Assembly: GCA_038496675.1 (NCBI GenBank)
Contig: CM076660.1
Span: 6,389,394-6,453,393, forward strand
Direction of reading: 5' to 3'
Length of the DNA: 64,000 nt
From: Rachycentron canadum
Lineage: Eukaryota; Chordata; Actinopteri; Carangiformes; Rachycentridae
Position numbers and translations under genes: made by a program. Below the pieces are notes generated by a model. That model searched no databases and was not told the origin of the DNA. It saw nothing but the letters and a program-made list of their open reading frames with translations. This document shows, piece by piece, positions 15,304 through 27,694 of this stretch (positions are counted from its first letter, which is position 1; the number at the start of each line of letters is the position of its first letter).

Positions 15304-17689
15304 TCTATAATATCCATAGTATCCCGACATCTTGATGTAAACATGTAGCGGCAGGACAAAACCTGAACAAAGGAGCTGAGAAGCAGGAAAAAAATGCAGA
15401 TGCTTCCATGTGGGGTAATGAATATTGTGCGACTCGTATCCCATGATCAACATCTCGACCCAAATAAACACCATTGTTATCATCATCAAAAACTCAAAAT
15501 GATGGCGTGTGTTCTGGCAGAATGGTGGCCCATCAATTTGCTCATGAACTAAGCCTTTTCCATGGTGACTCCACTATAAATCGAGCTTCACCCTCCTCAG
15601 TTATTCAATGCTTAGTGTTTAGCTTGTTGTTGCTGTTTAGCATAGAGCTGATGAGGCCAGAAAACCACCGGCACGTTGTAGGAGACAGACAGATAGAGGA
15701 AGAGCTTGAGAGACGGAGAGAGACGCTGTGGCAGAGCGCTGTGACTGAAGTCCGGAAGCGGAAAGCAACACCAGGTGGTCGAGCGTCTGGAGGCAGGCAG
15801 TCAAAGAGCAGTGTTGCCTTGACAACAGTGATGCCTTGTTGATGGTAATAGCTGAGCACCTCACCACCAGCAACCCCCCCCTCCCCCTCCACAAACACAC
15901 ACACACACACACACACACATACACAGACACACAATAAATACATTTCTATATGTGTTTCTATACATGTTCTATTTTATTTTGAAATACTATTATTCCAATA
16001 TTAGAAACAATAACAAGCCCTGTGTTCCCGACAACACTGGCAGCAGTAGTGATAAACTGATTGTTCTCTGTTGTTTGACACTGTATCAGCATCAGTAAAG
16101 CCAAGTTGATTTTTTTCTTTATTGTCCTCTCTCTCTCTCTCTCCTTCTCTTTCTTTGCACTGACTCTACAGTTCATCACTCACCGAAGGCCAGAATCATG
16201 CCATATAGAATAGGGACCATATCTGATCCAGCCGACAAGCCATTTGTTCAACCAAGCCGCAGTGGGATCTGATCAATACAGCCAGGGTGGATGGAGAATG
16301 TGGCTGCTGTGGTCTCCCACATTGACTGGAATAATGGATCAGCTTTTGGGTCACAGTGGACTCATTGTACCAGTAGCATGACCACTGAGGTTTCCTGCCT
16401 CCACACCTCTTTGTTTCAACTCTTTTAATTAAGGAGCTGGGCAACAGAATTCCCTAACAGGCTTAGCTATTGGCAGCACTGCAACCAGAACTGATTGTTC
16501 AATTCAGGATTTAGCAAGTAAAGCTTTATAATACCAACACATACTGCTTTAATTTGTCAGAGGTGCCAGGCCTTTGTGTGTTAATGCATCAGAACAACAT
16601 TTGCAAAAAAAAAAAGTGTGGGCCTAAATGCAGGTATTTATGTAAAATGGAGTACATTTCAGTTGAATGCTCTGATGAGCTTTCACTGATCTGCTGTGGA
16701 CCAATCCAGAGTCCTTTCCTCTTCCACTGCATCAGCTGGTGATTTCTGAGCACATAGCCACTGCAGCATCCTACCACCTCTCCTCCTCCACTCTCTCTCT
16801 TCTCCTCCCCCACCCTCCCTCAACCCCCCTCTCTTCCTCCTCCTCCTCCTCCTGCTCTCCACCTGCTTTTAAATGCATGGCGCTGCCCTGCCAGGCCAGT
16901 CTATGCAGGCAGCATCACTCCTCTCAGCCCCTCCAGAGTGAAGGAGAGGGCCGCGGAGCGGGATGGATGGTTATCAGCCAGGGGGGTGTGGGGGTGGTAG
17001 GGAGGGCTGTAAGGGAAGGAGACGAGGTCTGAGGGAGCCAGCAAATCCCCCCCCCCGCTCTTCTGTGTAGTACCAATAATCGATTGGGAGATGAGAGGAG
17101 ACCCGAATTGGGACGGCTCATCAGTCTGACTGAGAGGAAAATGGTTTAGCCCAGCTGTAGGCTGTCCTGCTCCAAGCATCCAGTGAGTAAATAGGCCACA
17201 CCGGCTCCATGAAACCCTGTAAGAGTCTACCTCCACAAAGCACTGCACTGAAGGCAGGTGATAAATTTGGTCCTACTTCTTCCTCAAAAGAAAATGATAT
17301 AATCAGCCCCCCTCCTTTTCATGGCAGATATGTAATATCATGCAGTACACGCCATCGCCTGATGCATGGAGGAGGGAAAACAGCCTGGCAGCATCCAACA
17401 TACACACGTCCTATATCCTCCTAACGCATGAGCCAGACCCATGTCTGCTGTGCATTTTGCATCAGTTTCGTAACTTGAAACACCAGTCATGTCACCCCCC
17501 ACCCACCACCACCACCACCCCACCTCCAGCTGGATTAAATCCCCTGATGTGTTGTGTAGGGTAGGCCCGGCGTCGCACACAGCCTCCGATGGAGGAGTAA
17601 AGATGGAAAGACAGAGAGGAGGGAGGAGGAGGAGGAGAAGTGGGGGGGGGGGCAACGTATATCTGATCCAAAGATTCAACAATCGCAGT

Positions 17690-18110
17690 TGCACAAGCAA
17701 TACAAACCGCTCACCGTGTCACAGCCACCTATACATCACTGCTCTGCGCACAGGATGCGGGGCCCTGCCTTCAACAATAGGCCTGTGCATAATTTTGAGC
17801 CATCCCCGTGCACATACATATGTCGATTGATAGCATAATGCTAGTCGGCCTTTGTCCGTGTTGCATTAATTTGTTTCAGTGCTCGGCTGAAGTGAGCACA
17901 TGCCTCAATTCGCCCATTAGGAAAACGAATTTAATCTGTTCGGGTCTTGTGCGCAACATTGTAAAGCACTCGCCGTTTGTAACCAGCTGCCTATGCATCA
18001 CTTCAGGGTACATGTCGGGGTCAGGAGCATAGCTTATACACTTTCTCCCATCCGCCACAGCTTGACTGCAAATGCCTCTTCCTCGTTGCACCGCAAACGG
18101 GTCATTTAGT
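17690..18110. promoter_or_regulatory. candidate conserved non-coding block in nbea intron 1
   Basis: About 400 bases with balanced composition, several CpGs, no microsatellite and no transposon signature, close to the nbea promoter. It contains octamer-like CTGCAAAT (near 18066), TGCATAATTT (near 17786) and CATTAATTTG (near 17863) motifs of POU/homeobox type. Vertebrate NBEA introns are known to host developmental non-coding elements. Conservation itself cannot be judged from one sequence. Confidence 0.25.
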
Positions 18111-18441
18111 CAACAATGGCTGGTGGTTAGACAACCCTCCGTGCCTCGGTGGGGTCACATGCTTCATTCAGCTGCTCTATGGCTTTACAATGTTACAGCT
18201 TTATTTATTCTCCAGCATGCGGCCTCGTGTTTGTTCCTTTTTTTATCTGCAGAAAAGAAGAAGAAGGAAAAAAAAAAAATCCCACATCCATCCTACGAAC
18301 AAACAAATGACATCATCCTCTGAAAGCCACACAACCAAGGGAGTGAGGCATCGTAAATAAAACATAGCGGGTAAGGGCGCAGTGATTCTATGGCTGCCTC
18401 TCCTGTGTTTTCTAACCCTGCTCGGTCCCGTTTCCACTCAC

Positions 18442-18738
18442 CAGGTTCAGCACAGTCTCCACGATGTCCCTGTTGCTAACCTCCCCGACCTGGATCAGGC
18501 CCACCAACACGGCGAATTTCATCTGGATATTCCTGATCGGGACAGCGGGGTTGATCACGCCGGCCGGGAGGACCATAGAGCCGGCTGCGGACACCATCCT
18601 TTCCCCGGTGGCGCCGGAGCTAGCGCCCGCGGCGACCTGCTGCGCGGAGGAGCCCGGCGGAGGGTGGGAGTCTCGGTCTGTGTCCGTGAGCGAGGAAGCA
18701 GAGCCCGGCGGTGCTGAAACCGGCTTCTCGCTCGACAT
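18442..18738 (-). CDS. nbea: nbea (neurobeachin) first coding exon
   Basis: Neurobeachin is a very large BEACH-WD40 protein that binds PKA (an AKAP) and sorts receptors at Golgi-derived membranes and synapses. This exon encodes its first 99 residues: MSSEKPVSAPPGSASS, a Gly/Ala/Ser-rich stretch, then VMLPAG-like GSMVLPAGVINPAVPIRNIQ and MKFAVLVGLIQVGEVSNRDI, VETVLNL. The last part is almost identical to mammalian NBEA. The start ATG at 18738 has G at -3 and aligns with the human MASEKP start. The donor GTGAGT at 18441 is in phase 0, matching the human exon 1 boundary (from memory). The rest of the gene lies beyond the left edge. Confidence 0.95.
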
Positions 18739-18749
18739 TTCCCCTTGGA

Positions 18750-19150
18750 AACAGGGAGGAGAGGAGCGGTCGCCGCTGTCTCTCACACCTGCTCTTCAAG
18801 CTCGGGCGTCTGCTGCTGCTGCTGCACAAAAACCATCCACTGCGCAGGGAAAAGAAGGGAGAGCTGTGTTTTTTTAATAAAAAAAAAAAAAAGAAAATCC
18901 TCTGAATTCACCCTATCCTCCTGAAAATACGGAGGGATTCATAGGGCTGGAAAAAAGGATGGAGGTTTGACAGAAGGGTAGCCTACGCTTCTCTCTCCCC
19001 TCTCTCTCTCTCTCTCTCTCGCTCCCTCTGTGTGTCTCTCTCTCTCATTGGCAGGTTGCAGTCAGTGCGGTCGTCGAGGAGCGAGCGCCATGTTGACGCC
19101 CCCTGTCTGCGGTAGTGCGCTCCAGCCAGGCATGCGCACTGGGGGCCTTT
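18750..19150 (-). promoter_or_regulatory. nbea: nbea 5' UTR and promoter region
   Basis: Upstream of the nbea ATG, reading the minus strand, lie an inverted CCAAT box (ATTGG on plus at 19047-19051), an ATGGCG YY1-like core (CGCCAT on plus at 19086-19091) and a near-consensus NRF1 site (minus TGCGCATGCC, around 19129-19139). A CT-rich tract at 18990-19046 and an A-rich tract at 18876-18896 separate these from the exon. CpG density is raised from about 18520 to 18770 and 19060 to 19140. The combination suits a TATA-less promoter; the start site is not fixed. Confidence 0.55.
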
Positions 19151-22100
19151 CTAAGAGGGTGCTGAAGCGGAATAACATGGAGCCATCCATGCATGGGTTC
19201 ATACAGAGCACAAGCTCCACCTAAACAACTGGGTGTTTTCTTTTTCTTTTTCTTTTTTTTGTCCAAATTTTGTTTACTAGTTTTTTCCTTGTGTGTTCTT
19301 GTTTGTTTGATTGTTTAGGGTGCAAATATGGAATACTGCAGAAGAGCCCAATGCAGATATTAAAAATAAAAAATGCAGCAATAAATACTGGTGGGGGGGT
19401 CTATTTTGGGTGCAGTGCAGGGGCAATTCAGATGAAGTTCATGCAGTTTAGAGAGCCCATCCAGACAGAGACTGTTTATATATTCAGAAGCCATCCATCT
19501 GTCCCACTTATCGCTGTCCCTAGTTTAACTCTGCTACCTTTGTTTCCTCCTTAAGCATAGCAGGATTGCTCTCCTGACACTCATTTCTTCTCGTGTGATT
19601 TTCTCACTCATTTTTGCAAACACCCTCTCACCTCAGCACCTCTCTTCTTCATGCCTTCTGTTTTACAAAACACCATCCCAATTTCTGCAGACTACATTAC
19701 CCAAGAATTACACCAAATTACACTTTCTTTGCATGGTGTGCTATGAGGGCACTTAGTCAACTATTCCCTTCTATTTGCACTCCTTTGGTTTGTTTCCTTC
19801 AGGCTGCTGTATATTTAAGGATCTGTGTTTACAAGTAGCTTCCATGAATTCAGTCTCGATGATGTTACAATGTCCTGCATCCTTAACTGCATCCGATACT
19901 CTGAATATTGTTTCTTTAAATTTTTTTAGGTCATGCACTTATTTGGGTCTCATTGACTGGTGTCTTTTACAAACACACACACACACACACACACTGGCAG
20001 TATCCTCTGGTGGCTGCACAGACTAGGGCTAGTAGTTCACTACCTGTATGCGTACATAAGCCTGTTTCACACTCCATGTGTTCTTCCAACAGGACACATC
20101 TGCTGGGTAGGATTTCCATTAGCAGGGAAGCTGTAGAGGCTGATTCGTCACTCTGTCTGTGCCGTTCTGTGTGTGTGTCTGTCTGTCTGAGTGTATTTTC
20201 ATACAGGCAGTGACAGCAGTCCCTCTGATGTCTCGCTCCTTATTTTTCTTGAGATGCTGGGCTGTTGGCAGGGACGACAAGGTGGGGGTGACATGGCAGT
20301 GACATTTTCTGTGTTTGTGTGTGTGTGTGTGTGTGTGAGTGAATTTCACACTTGGTGCACGTGCATGGGCACACGTGAGATCATTAGAGAATTTTACAGA
20401 TGAGCAGAGGCCATTTAATTCCCCCCCAACCCAATCATCAGCAGAAAGCAAAGAGAAAGAGACAGTTGCACACAGTCCGTCAACTGCACAACTTGCATAC
20501 AGAGCTTGCATCTGTTACAAACACTTCCCTTACACTCAGACAAGCAGTTTCTCAAACCAACACATACTATCTTGCTCTCAGATGTGCACACACTTGGGTT
20601 TTTCCACACACACACTGACACACACACAACCACAATGTAAGGCCCTCTCTTGCACACAAACACACTCCCCTTTGTTTTCAGACAAAGGCTTCCTTCTGCA
20701 CCTTTGTCATGATTCCACAAAAGACTTCTTTAACAGAAAGAGAGGTTTTAACCGGGATCTGGTTGGTGATTGGGTGAAAGCACCAACATTGTCCCGTTCC
20801 CCCCCCATCATCTCTCACCTCATCTCTCTCTCTCTTTCCCCTCCCTCACCTCCAGCAGGGATGCAGCATTTTGCGGGCAGGCAGTCATTTTCCTCTCTGC
20901 TCCTGTGTACCTTTGTAGAGATGTATTGGAGGTAGTGCCAGTGTCTTGTGTGGGCTGATGATCAAGGTGCTGGAGCTTCAGAGGGGACCAGGACTTGGTG
21001 ATGATCCGGCAGAGAGAGTGCAACAGAGGTGACATCTGTCAGAAAGGGTTTGATCAGTTCGTACTGGAGAAAATGCAGTTTGTTTCTTTGGGGATTTTTT
21101 TTTCTGTGTAATAGTTGTGGTTGGATTTGGGTTGGATCTACTATCAACTTTTACCACTGAAATGACAATTCTGGCAATTTAGACAGGGCTGTAACACCAC
21201 AAATTTTCAGTGTTAAAATAGCAGGATAGATTGAAGTTGAAGACGTTACTTTGTCTACTTTGTCAGCTGAGCATCAGGCTTGTAGAGGTATAAAGGGTGG
21301 GCCCCGCACAAAAGACACACAGGTAATAACATCCTGTTTTCATAGACGAATGTGAGTCATCATCAAGATGGCTGTGCATGGGTGTGCGTCTGTCCGTGTG
21401 CACTCCTGTGTGTCTTTTGATGAACATGTTTATGTGTGAGCAGAAGAGAGAGGGTGATGGAGGTAGATGTGAGAGAAAGAAGCTGATTACAGAGTTGCCA
21501 CAACACAGCAACTTGCTGTCTCCTTCCATATGCAGTTTGTCGCTTAAGCATTTTCATATTACTTCTGTGAAGAAATCAATTTACTGAAAAGAAACTTTTA
21601 ATTTAAAGACTCATGAGCTGAGTCTGGAGAAACTTTTCTTTTCCTCTGACAGTGGGACAATCTCTAATCATATTCTTATTATGGTTCTAAATTATGATTT
21701 TAAATACTCTATATTCAGTCATGTTCTGCCATCATATTTTTGTAATTTTTCCTTTGCTTTACAATAGAAAATATCCATCTTAAAGGGTTATTTTGGGTCA
21801 TATTCAGATTTTTTTCTTTAGGACTTTTCTAAACATCACAATCTACATATTATATTAAAGGCAGAATAAACCACTTAATGAGAAATCTTTGATCTTGGAA
21901 ATCTATTGGAATTTCAACTAAATTTTATTATTAAAAAAAAATTCTGTCCATATATTTTCTGAAAATGAGACTTAGTAACAGACTAAAGACCCTTAAGTTC
22001 ACACTCTGAGGACAAGATTTCTCCAGGTGCTCTTTTTCTTAGATCCTCTGCAATCTTGTGACTGTGTGCATTCAACAAGCATGGTCGTATTCCCTGTCGC

Positions 22101-22473
22101 ATTCACTCAGTTACTCTAATACTGCTGGAATTGCAGAGGACAGTCCTCAAAGGACACCACAAAGTGGCTTATTAAAGTTTTAAAGATAAAAAAAGAGCGC
22201 CTGAGTATCCATCTGTAGGAAAGAGTGCATGAGGGGAAAAAAATGTCATCCTGCTGCAATCTCATAACCCCAATATTGGTCATTGTCATGTTTTAAGGAT
22301 TACACGCTTCTGTATAGGTTAAGAAGATTAAACCATCTTTGGACTTATGAATCGCTTTCAAGACCTCTAGATGAACTCAGAAGTGTGTGGCGATAAAGGT
22401 TTAAACACACTTGTTCTGTCTGAATAAAAGAAAAAGAAATAGACAGGAACAAAATATTCCACCAGCAAATATT
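19151..22473. other. intergenic sequence, nothing coding seen
   Basis: This lies upstream of nbea. It contains a CA repeat at 19972-19994 and a GT repeat at 20311-20338. Open frames are short and low in complexity. A pyrimidine-rich tract at 20815-20855 precedes an AG on the plus strand but leads to no recognisable exon. Confidence 0.6.
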
Positions 22474-25400
22474 TTAGAAAGATATGTCACAGTTCCTCAT
22501 TTTCATTATCCAAGAGGTGAGACACACTGCTTTGTAGTAAGGCTCCCTTCGGTCTGGAAAGCTGTCACCAGGGATGAAGGAGCCAGTACTTTGACAGGGG
22601 TCACGACCCGGGATCAAGGACTTGGCCCTTTGACTGTGCTGCAGCACAGCGGCTCCTGAACTGTGACTGTAGCCTTGAATAAACCCAAGCTGAGATAAAA
22701 AACACAGTTAAGTTTGATGGAAAAGCTTACATAGAGTCCGTCAGCCTGAAGGCTACACTGAGTTGGCAAAATCAGATCTGAAAATGTGTAGCGTATAAAC
22801 ATAATGCTTGTTAACAATATGTGCATTGTTGTCTGTATATATGACAACAATCCAAAATAGCTTGATCTCTTCAACCCACAGACCCTCAACCCACTGATGA
22901 GTCAATGGTTGTGTAGACAAGCGTTATTCAAGCCCTTATATCTTCATTAAACGTTACACTGAAGATCTCAAGATTCCCAAAGATACTAAATCTGTCCTAT
23001 TGAATTACTGGTGGGTGTGTATAAACAGATACAGAATTTACTGTGGTGGAACATTCAGTTCAATGAAACATTGAATTTAGACATTTTACTCAATGACTGT
23101 GCTATAGCTTTAGAAACAGTGGAATAATTGTATAGTGCATAACAGCTGACTTTGATGATCACTGTTGAAAGGGAGCTCTTTATTCGAAGCTGTGTATCAA
23201 GGACTTTAGATCATCCTAAGCTGCATAAAGATGTGTAAAGCTTTTAATGTCAGGATGATTGACCATCATAGATACTTCTTACAATACAATATCAAAAGCT
23301 TTGCCTATGTTGTGCTGACTCCAGCACTCACAGATATTTCATTATTTGCTTTGGTAAGACGGGAAAGATGAATAGGACATTGTGATGTTATGATATTTCA
23401 TTTACAGGTAAAAAATACGCAATCATAAAAAAGATTTTTTGATTATCAAATCTTAAAGTTATTCCAAAATCCTGAAATGATGACATGTTCTGCCCCAAGT
23501 CCAGTTTGCGCCTCTCATGTATTATCTTTACATTAAATTTAAGTCATAAGACACATCTGATTTTCTGAAAATTAACTACCTGACAATCTTTGGAAAACCA
23601 TGAAAGTCATTAGGAAGCAAAACTTACCACTGATGTTATCACCGGCATCCTCATAGACTCTTCTCTTTCAGTCTGCATGAAAAAACAATACAACAGAAGG
23701 ATATTATTAACCTAATTTCTACATCCAAACAGAGGAGTTGACATATAAAAATGACATTTTTTTTAAAGTAGTTATGTTGTTATACATTTATGTTTTTCTC
23801 TGATATTTCATATCTTTACACAAAATAATCTGCCACCATCTTTGCTTGTTTTACAGGACATACATTATTTACATTTAACTGCATTATATATACAGTTGCA
23901 ACTTAGAAAATAGGTTAAGTATCTTTTTTTCCAAAATTGCTGGGAATATATTTTTCATCAAGACGGTTAATGACTTTGAGGATGCATTCAGAGCAGCTAT
24001 AAGTGTTTTCCAAAAATCAGGGGTAATTATTTTTCAGAAAATTATATGTTTAGCTCTGTGACTCTGTTCTCTAGTGCTTCTACCACTAACAAGCTACAAT
24101 GTTTGCCGGTGAGGAACCTGGGCCACAGAATCCCAGGAAGGGTTTGTATTTTGTTTGAACATCCAACACTGACTTACCAAAAACAGGGGAAGGGATGACA
24201 TGAATAATGGCTATATTTCTTTTAGCTGGGTCCATTCCAGGGGCCTCATATTGTCCACACTCGATCACTGATATAATTCAGTTTGGTTCTAGTTGCACTT
24301 TCACCGCCAGGATGACTCAAAACTTTCTGCTGTGTTGAACTCCTTCAACATTGCAAGCCAAAAAAACTAGCATGAGCAGTCTTTAACCCATGTTAAGCAG
24401 ATTAAACTGGTCAAATGGGAAAATGAATAAGAAAAGGAAAACCCATTAAACTTTACATAAATATGAAACTTATTCAATTTTTATTTGGTGTTATTGTGGT
24501 CATGCTTAATTTTATTTGCCCTGGAAGTAACAAATGTGATCAAGAACCTTGGCTAAGTGCATCTGAAATTCTTTATATTCCCATTTCTAAAGTGTCAAAC
24601 ACATGATTCACTGAATTCTGTCATCAATTCCACACAGTTTTGCCATGCATGCCAACACCAAGCGGTACACTCAAGAACACTGTACACACAACTGCCAACA
24701 TAGCCTCATCAATAATTCATTCATGGGATAATTTATTCATTAATGACCTTATCATGGTTGTCTGGAAGAAGACAGTGGATTAGCCAGTCTCCAAGCAGAT
24801 ACATTTATTTTCCCCGGCCTCTCTTGCTCTCTCTCTCCCTGGTTGGCTTTCTTAATATGAACGTAGTGCAGATAAAGAGCAACAGCAGTAAACAGCCAAA
24901 GTACATCACTGCAAACATCCACTGAGTTCTTCAGATGGTATGATTGACATCAGTCTCTCTCATGAGTGGAAAGAGATTTCTTCAAATCCTATTATTTTGG
25001 ACTGCAAATTTGTCAGTCGGCAAAAGTGAGGCTGGGGTAGATAAGTCATTCCTCTTAGGATCATTTTCTCTGTCATGGAACAAAAGGAAAATGAAAGAAA
25101 GCAAGACCAATGGTGATTTGTTTTGTCACATCTATAGTGTAGTTTAAGTTTCTTTAAAACAAAAAGCATACTTTCTAAAAGAATTTGTATTTGGCATTCA
25201 GAAATCAGATAATAAAGTACAACATTTATTAAATAAAAGACCTTTTAAAATATGATTAAATGTAAACTTTTGGTGCCTGTTAAGTTACACATAGGGAAAA
25301 TGTCTATTCTCAAATTATTGTTAATTAATTGTTTAATGATTTTAACCAATTTATTGATTCAGCTTTGTATTTTTGTATAGTGCACACACCTACAGTCCAC

Positions 25401-26230
25401 TTAATAAAACTGAGGGGAAATGGGCAATAATTATATAGAAATAAAAGGAGAAATATTGGTAGAACTATAACGTGCCCTAGTGCTCATGCTTTATGTTCAG
25501 AAAAAAATCTGATATTAGCACATTACCACGAGAAATAGCATTACCCTTATCTTGATTTAATTCAATGAACTGATGTTGGATTCATGGACTGAAGTGATAA
25601 CTTACAGTGTGTGATATATGTTCATTCTCATTGGTGCTATCATAATGTTAACAGTAAGAACTTGACTTTTAATGGAGATATCTTTCTAATCTAATGTCTT
25701 TACTGAGTCATCACTACTATCACAACCCGGGCTGCTGCTCTTTTCCTTGGGTTTCACACAGTCTGTCTCTTAGTCATTAGAGATCACCAGGGAGCAGACT
25801 ATGCCATAGTTAGACATGTGAAGAGGGTTTAGCTCTTTCATAATTCAGTCAGGTCTGAACACACCAACCAGATATACAAATATTTAGATTCAGTGTGACT
25901 TACACTTCCCGACGACATCTTGTCCGATGTTATATCCAATGTCCATCGTGAATAAAGATCTGGATAATTTCATCCAAAGCATCGAAAAAGACGCTTCTGA
26001 GCGAGCTTGATTGAGAATAATCACATTTTAAAGTTTTCTTCAGTTTCAGTGGACTCTTTTGAGAGTATTCTGCAAATTCACCGATACATTGCAAAAATGA
26101 ACAACTTATAGTTAATTCGGCATGATTTTTAATGGTGACAATTTCACAAAATATAACAAGTACAGCTAAAACATGGTTCAAGTATCAGCCCAGTAACTCC
26201 ATGGCAACTTTTTACTTCCTGTTTACATTC
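22474..26230 (-). ncRNA. candidate unannotated spliced transcript between nbea and stard13
   Basis: Several exon-like segments with good splice signals lie in one orientation: a first exon ending at donor GTAAGT after 25904; 24267-24178 (TATATCAG / GTAAGT); 23672-23628 (TTTCATGCAG / GTAAGT); 22777-22731 (CATTTTCAG / GTAAGC); and a last exon from 22673. Two ATGs in the first exon (25946, 25918) give only short products when spliced (MSSGS plus TEREESMRMPVITSV in one path, then an early stop). I recognise no protein. It could be a non-coding RNA, a microprotein gene, alternative 5' exons of nbea, or chance. Confidence 0.3.
26193..26226. promoter_or_regulatory. X-box-like / ETS / forkhead motif cluster
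   Basis: Within 34 bases lie GTAACTCCATGGCAAC (26193-26208; a full GGCAAC RFX half-site with an imperfect partner), ACTTCCTG (ETS, 26214-26221) and TGTTTAC (forkhead, 26220-26226). The cluster sits about 250-300 bases upstream of the first candidate exon on the minus strand, where a promoter would be expected. RFX plus FOXJ1-type sites are typical of ciliary genes. This is motif reading only. Confidence 0.3.
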
Positions 26231-27637
26231 ATTCTTTGATAGATATCAGGTATGACAAAATAATACTAAAATGAGTGACAAAAATACATAGTTTTCAGTT
26301 TAGTTTTATTTATTTAATTGTTTGTTTAGTTTACTGTATTCGTTTGTTTTTTTATTTTTATTTTTTTGAAATTGCACTAGCTTCTTTAATATTACTGAGG
26401 CTCCCATCCACACTTTTACTGCTGAAACAATGAAGGCCTACTTGTACCCAGTGTTTAAAAACCGTGGGTATATAGAAATTTTAAAAAGTCAACAACTCAA
26501 AATTGTGCCATTAACATAGATTAAGAGACACTGGGTTGGGGTGGGAGCAGGAGATGCACTTCCGGTTTTCTCCAGAAGAGGTCACTCTAAAATCTTTTGC
26601 AGGGTCATAAAGTGTGAAAGATTATACAGCCATCTGTATATTATCTGTACATACTGAGAGGTAGCACTGTCACATCAAAGTGAATTTTCTATCGCATAGA
26701 TCGTGTCTTCATTGTCAACATTTCTCTAGTTGTGGTCGCTGTGGCTCCAAAAATGGATGTGGATCCAATTGGGGAAATCAATGCTTGATTCACCTTGTCA
26801 GTAATCCTTTTTTATTGTGTAATTTGCAACATGTTGTTCCTCATTTGTCAGAGCCCATGGAGTAGTGGAGCTAAAGTACTCCCATGGTGCAGAGGATCAT
26901 TGACATTCAGGAGCTGTTAACAGTGTGCCCTACATTCTAGATAAAATCACTGACTTGTTAAATGAGGTAGAAGTTAAAGCAATGTTTCATTCATTTCTGT
27001 GCTTTTTCAAAAGTAACAGACACACTGGCATACAGGGAGGCTGGGGAGAACAGCGTCTGTGTTCAAACACCTTCATCGTCCTCTGCCGGAGTCACCATCT
27101 AACACGGCTAAGTAGGTAAATGTGATTGAGTATTGATCCGAGCAGTGGTGGTTTAGATTCCACCATCCATCCGCTGAAAGGACACAGAGAGTGAAAATGT
27201 CCTTAGGGAGAAGCCCCCGATGCTTTGATGACTTTTCATTCACTCACTTATCTAAAAATATTTTCCATGGCATACTTTTCCACATTTATTCATGACCTTC
27301 AGACATCAGCAGGGCAACAGCACCACTCCATGGACAGAAGACCAAAGGACAAAGTAAGACAAAACATTTGTGAGACAGTATTTACTGTGGTTTTCTCTCT
27401 TATAATGTCAGACACAGAATAACATTTCCACAAAGAGAAGACAATGTTGAATTCTTATGTTTTTTTTATTTTCTTGTTTAGAAACAATGGTTCTATTTTC
27501 TGTCACTTTGTCAGAAATAACCAAGCATAATTCAGCTACTCAGCTCGATCTGGAGCCTCTCCACAAACAGCCAAGGAGGGCTCGTGTCAAAGTCACTCAC
27601 TCATTCTTTTCTCCTTTTGTCCTTCTCCTACACACAT

Positions 27638-27694
<57 letters not shown>

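Larger units (their letters stand above)
1..18441 (-). other. nbea: nbea intron 1 (5' part), no exon recognised
   Basis: Because nbea exon 1 ends at 18442 and the gene reads leftwards, this 18.4 kb is intron. Open frames here are short, repeat-driven or not conserved with anything I know. It holds microsatellites (4713-4734, 8225-8288, 8622-8639, 14330-14361, 15895-15919, 16127-16143), transposon remnants near 10.0, 12.7 and 15.1 kb, a purine/pyrimidine-biased region at 16.75-17.7 kb and a less repetitive block at 17.69-18.11 kb. Confidence 0.8.

Noticed and set aside
18464..18877. 137-codon plus-strand open frame
   Set aside because: Antisense shadow of nbea exon 1 in GC-rich sequence.
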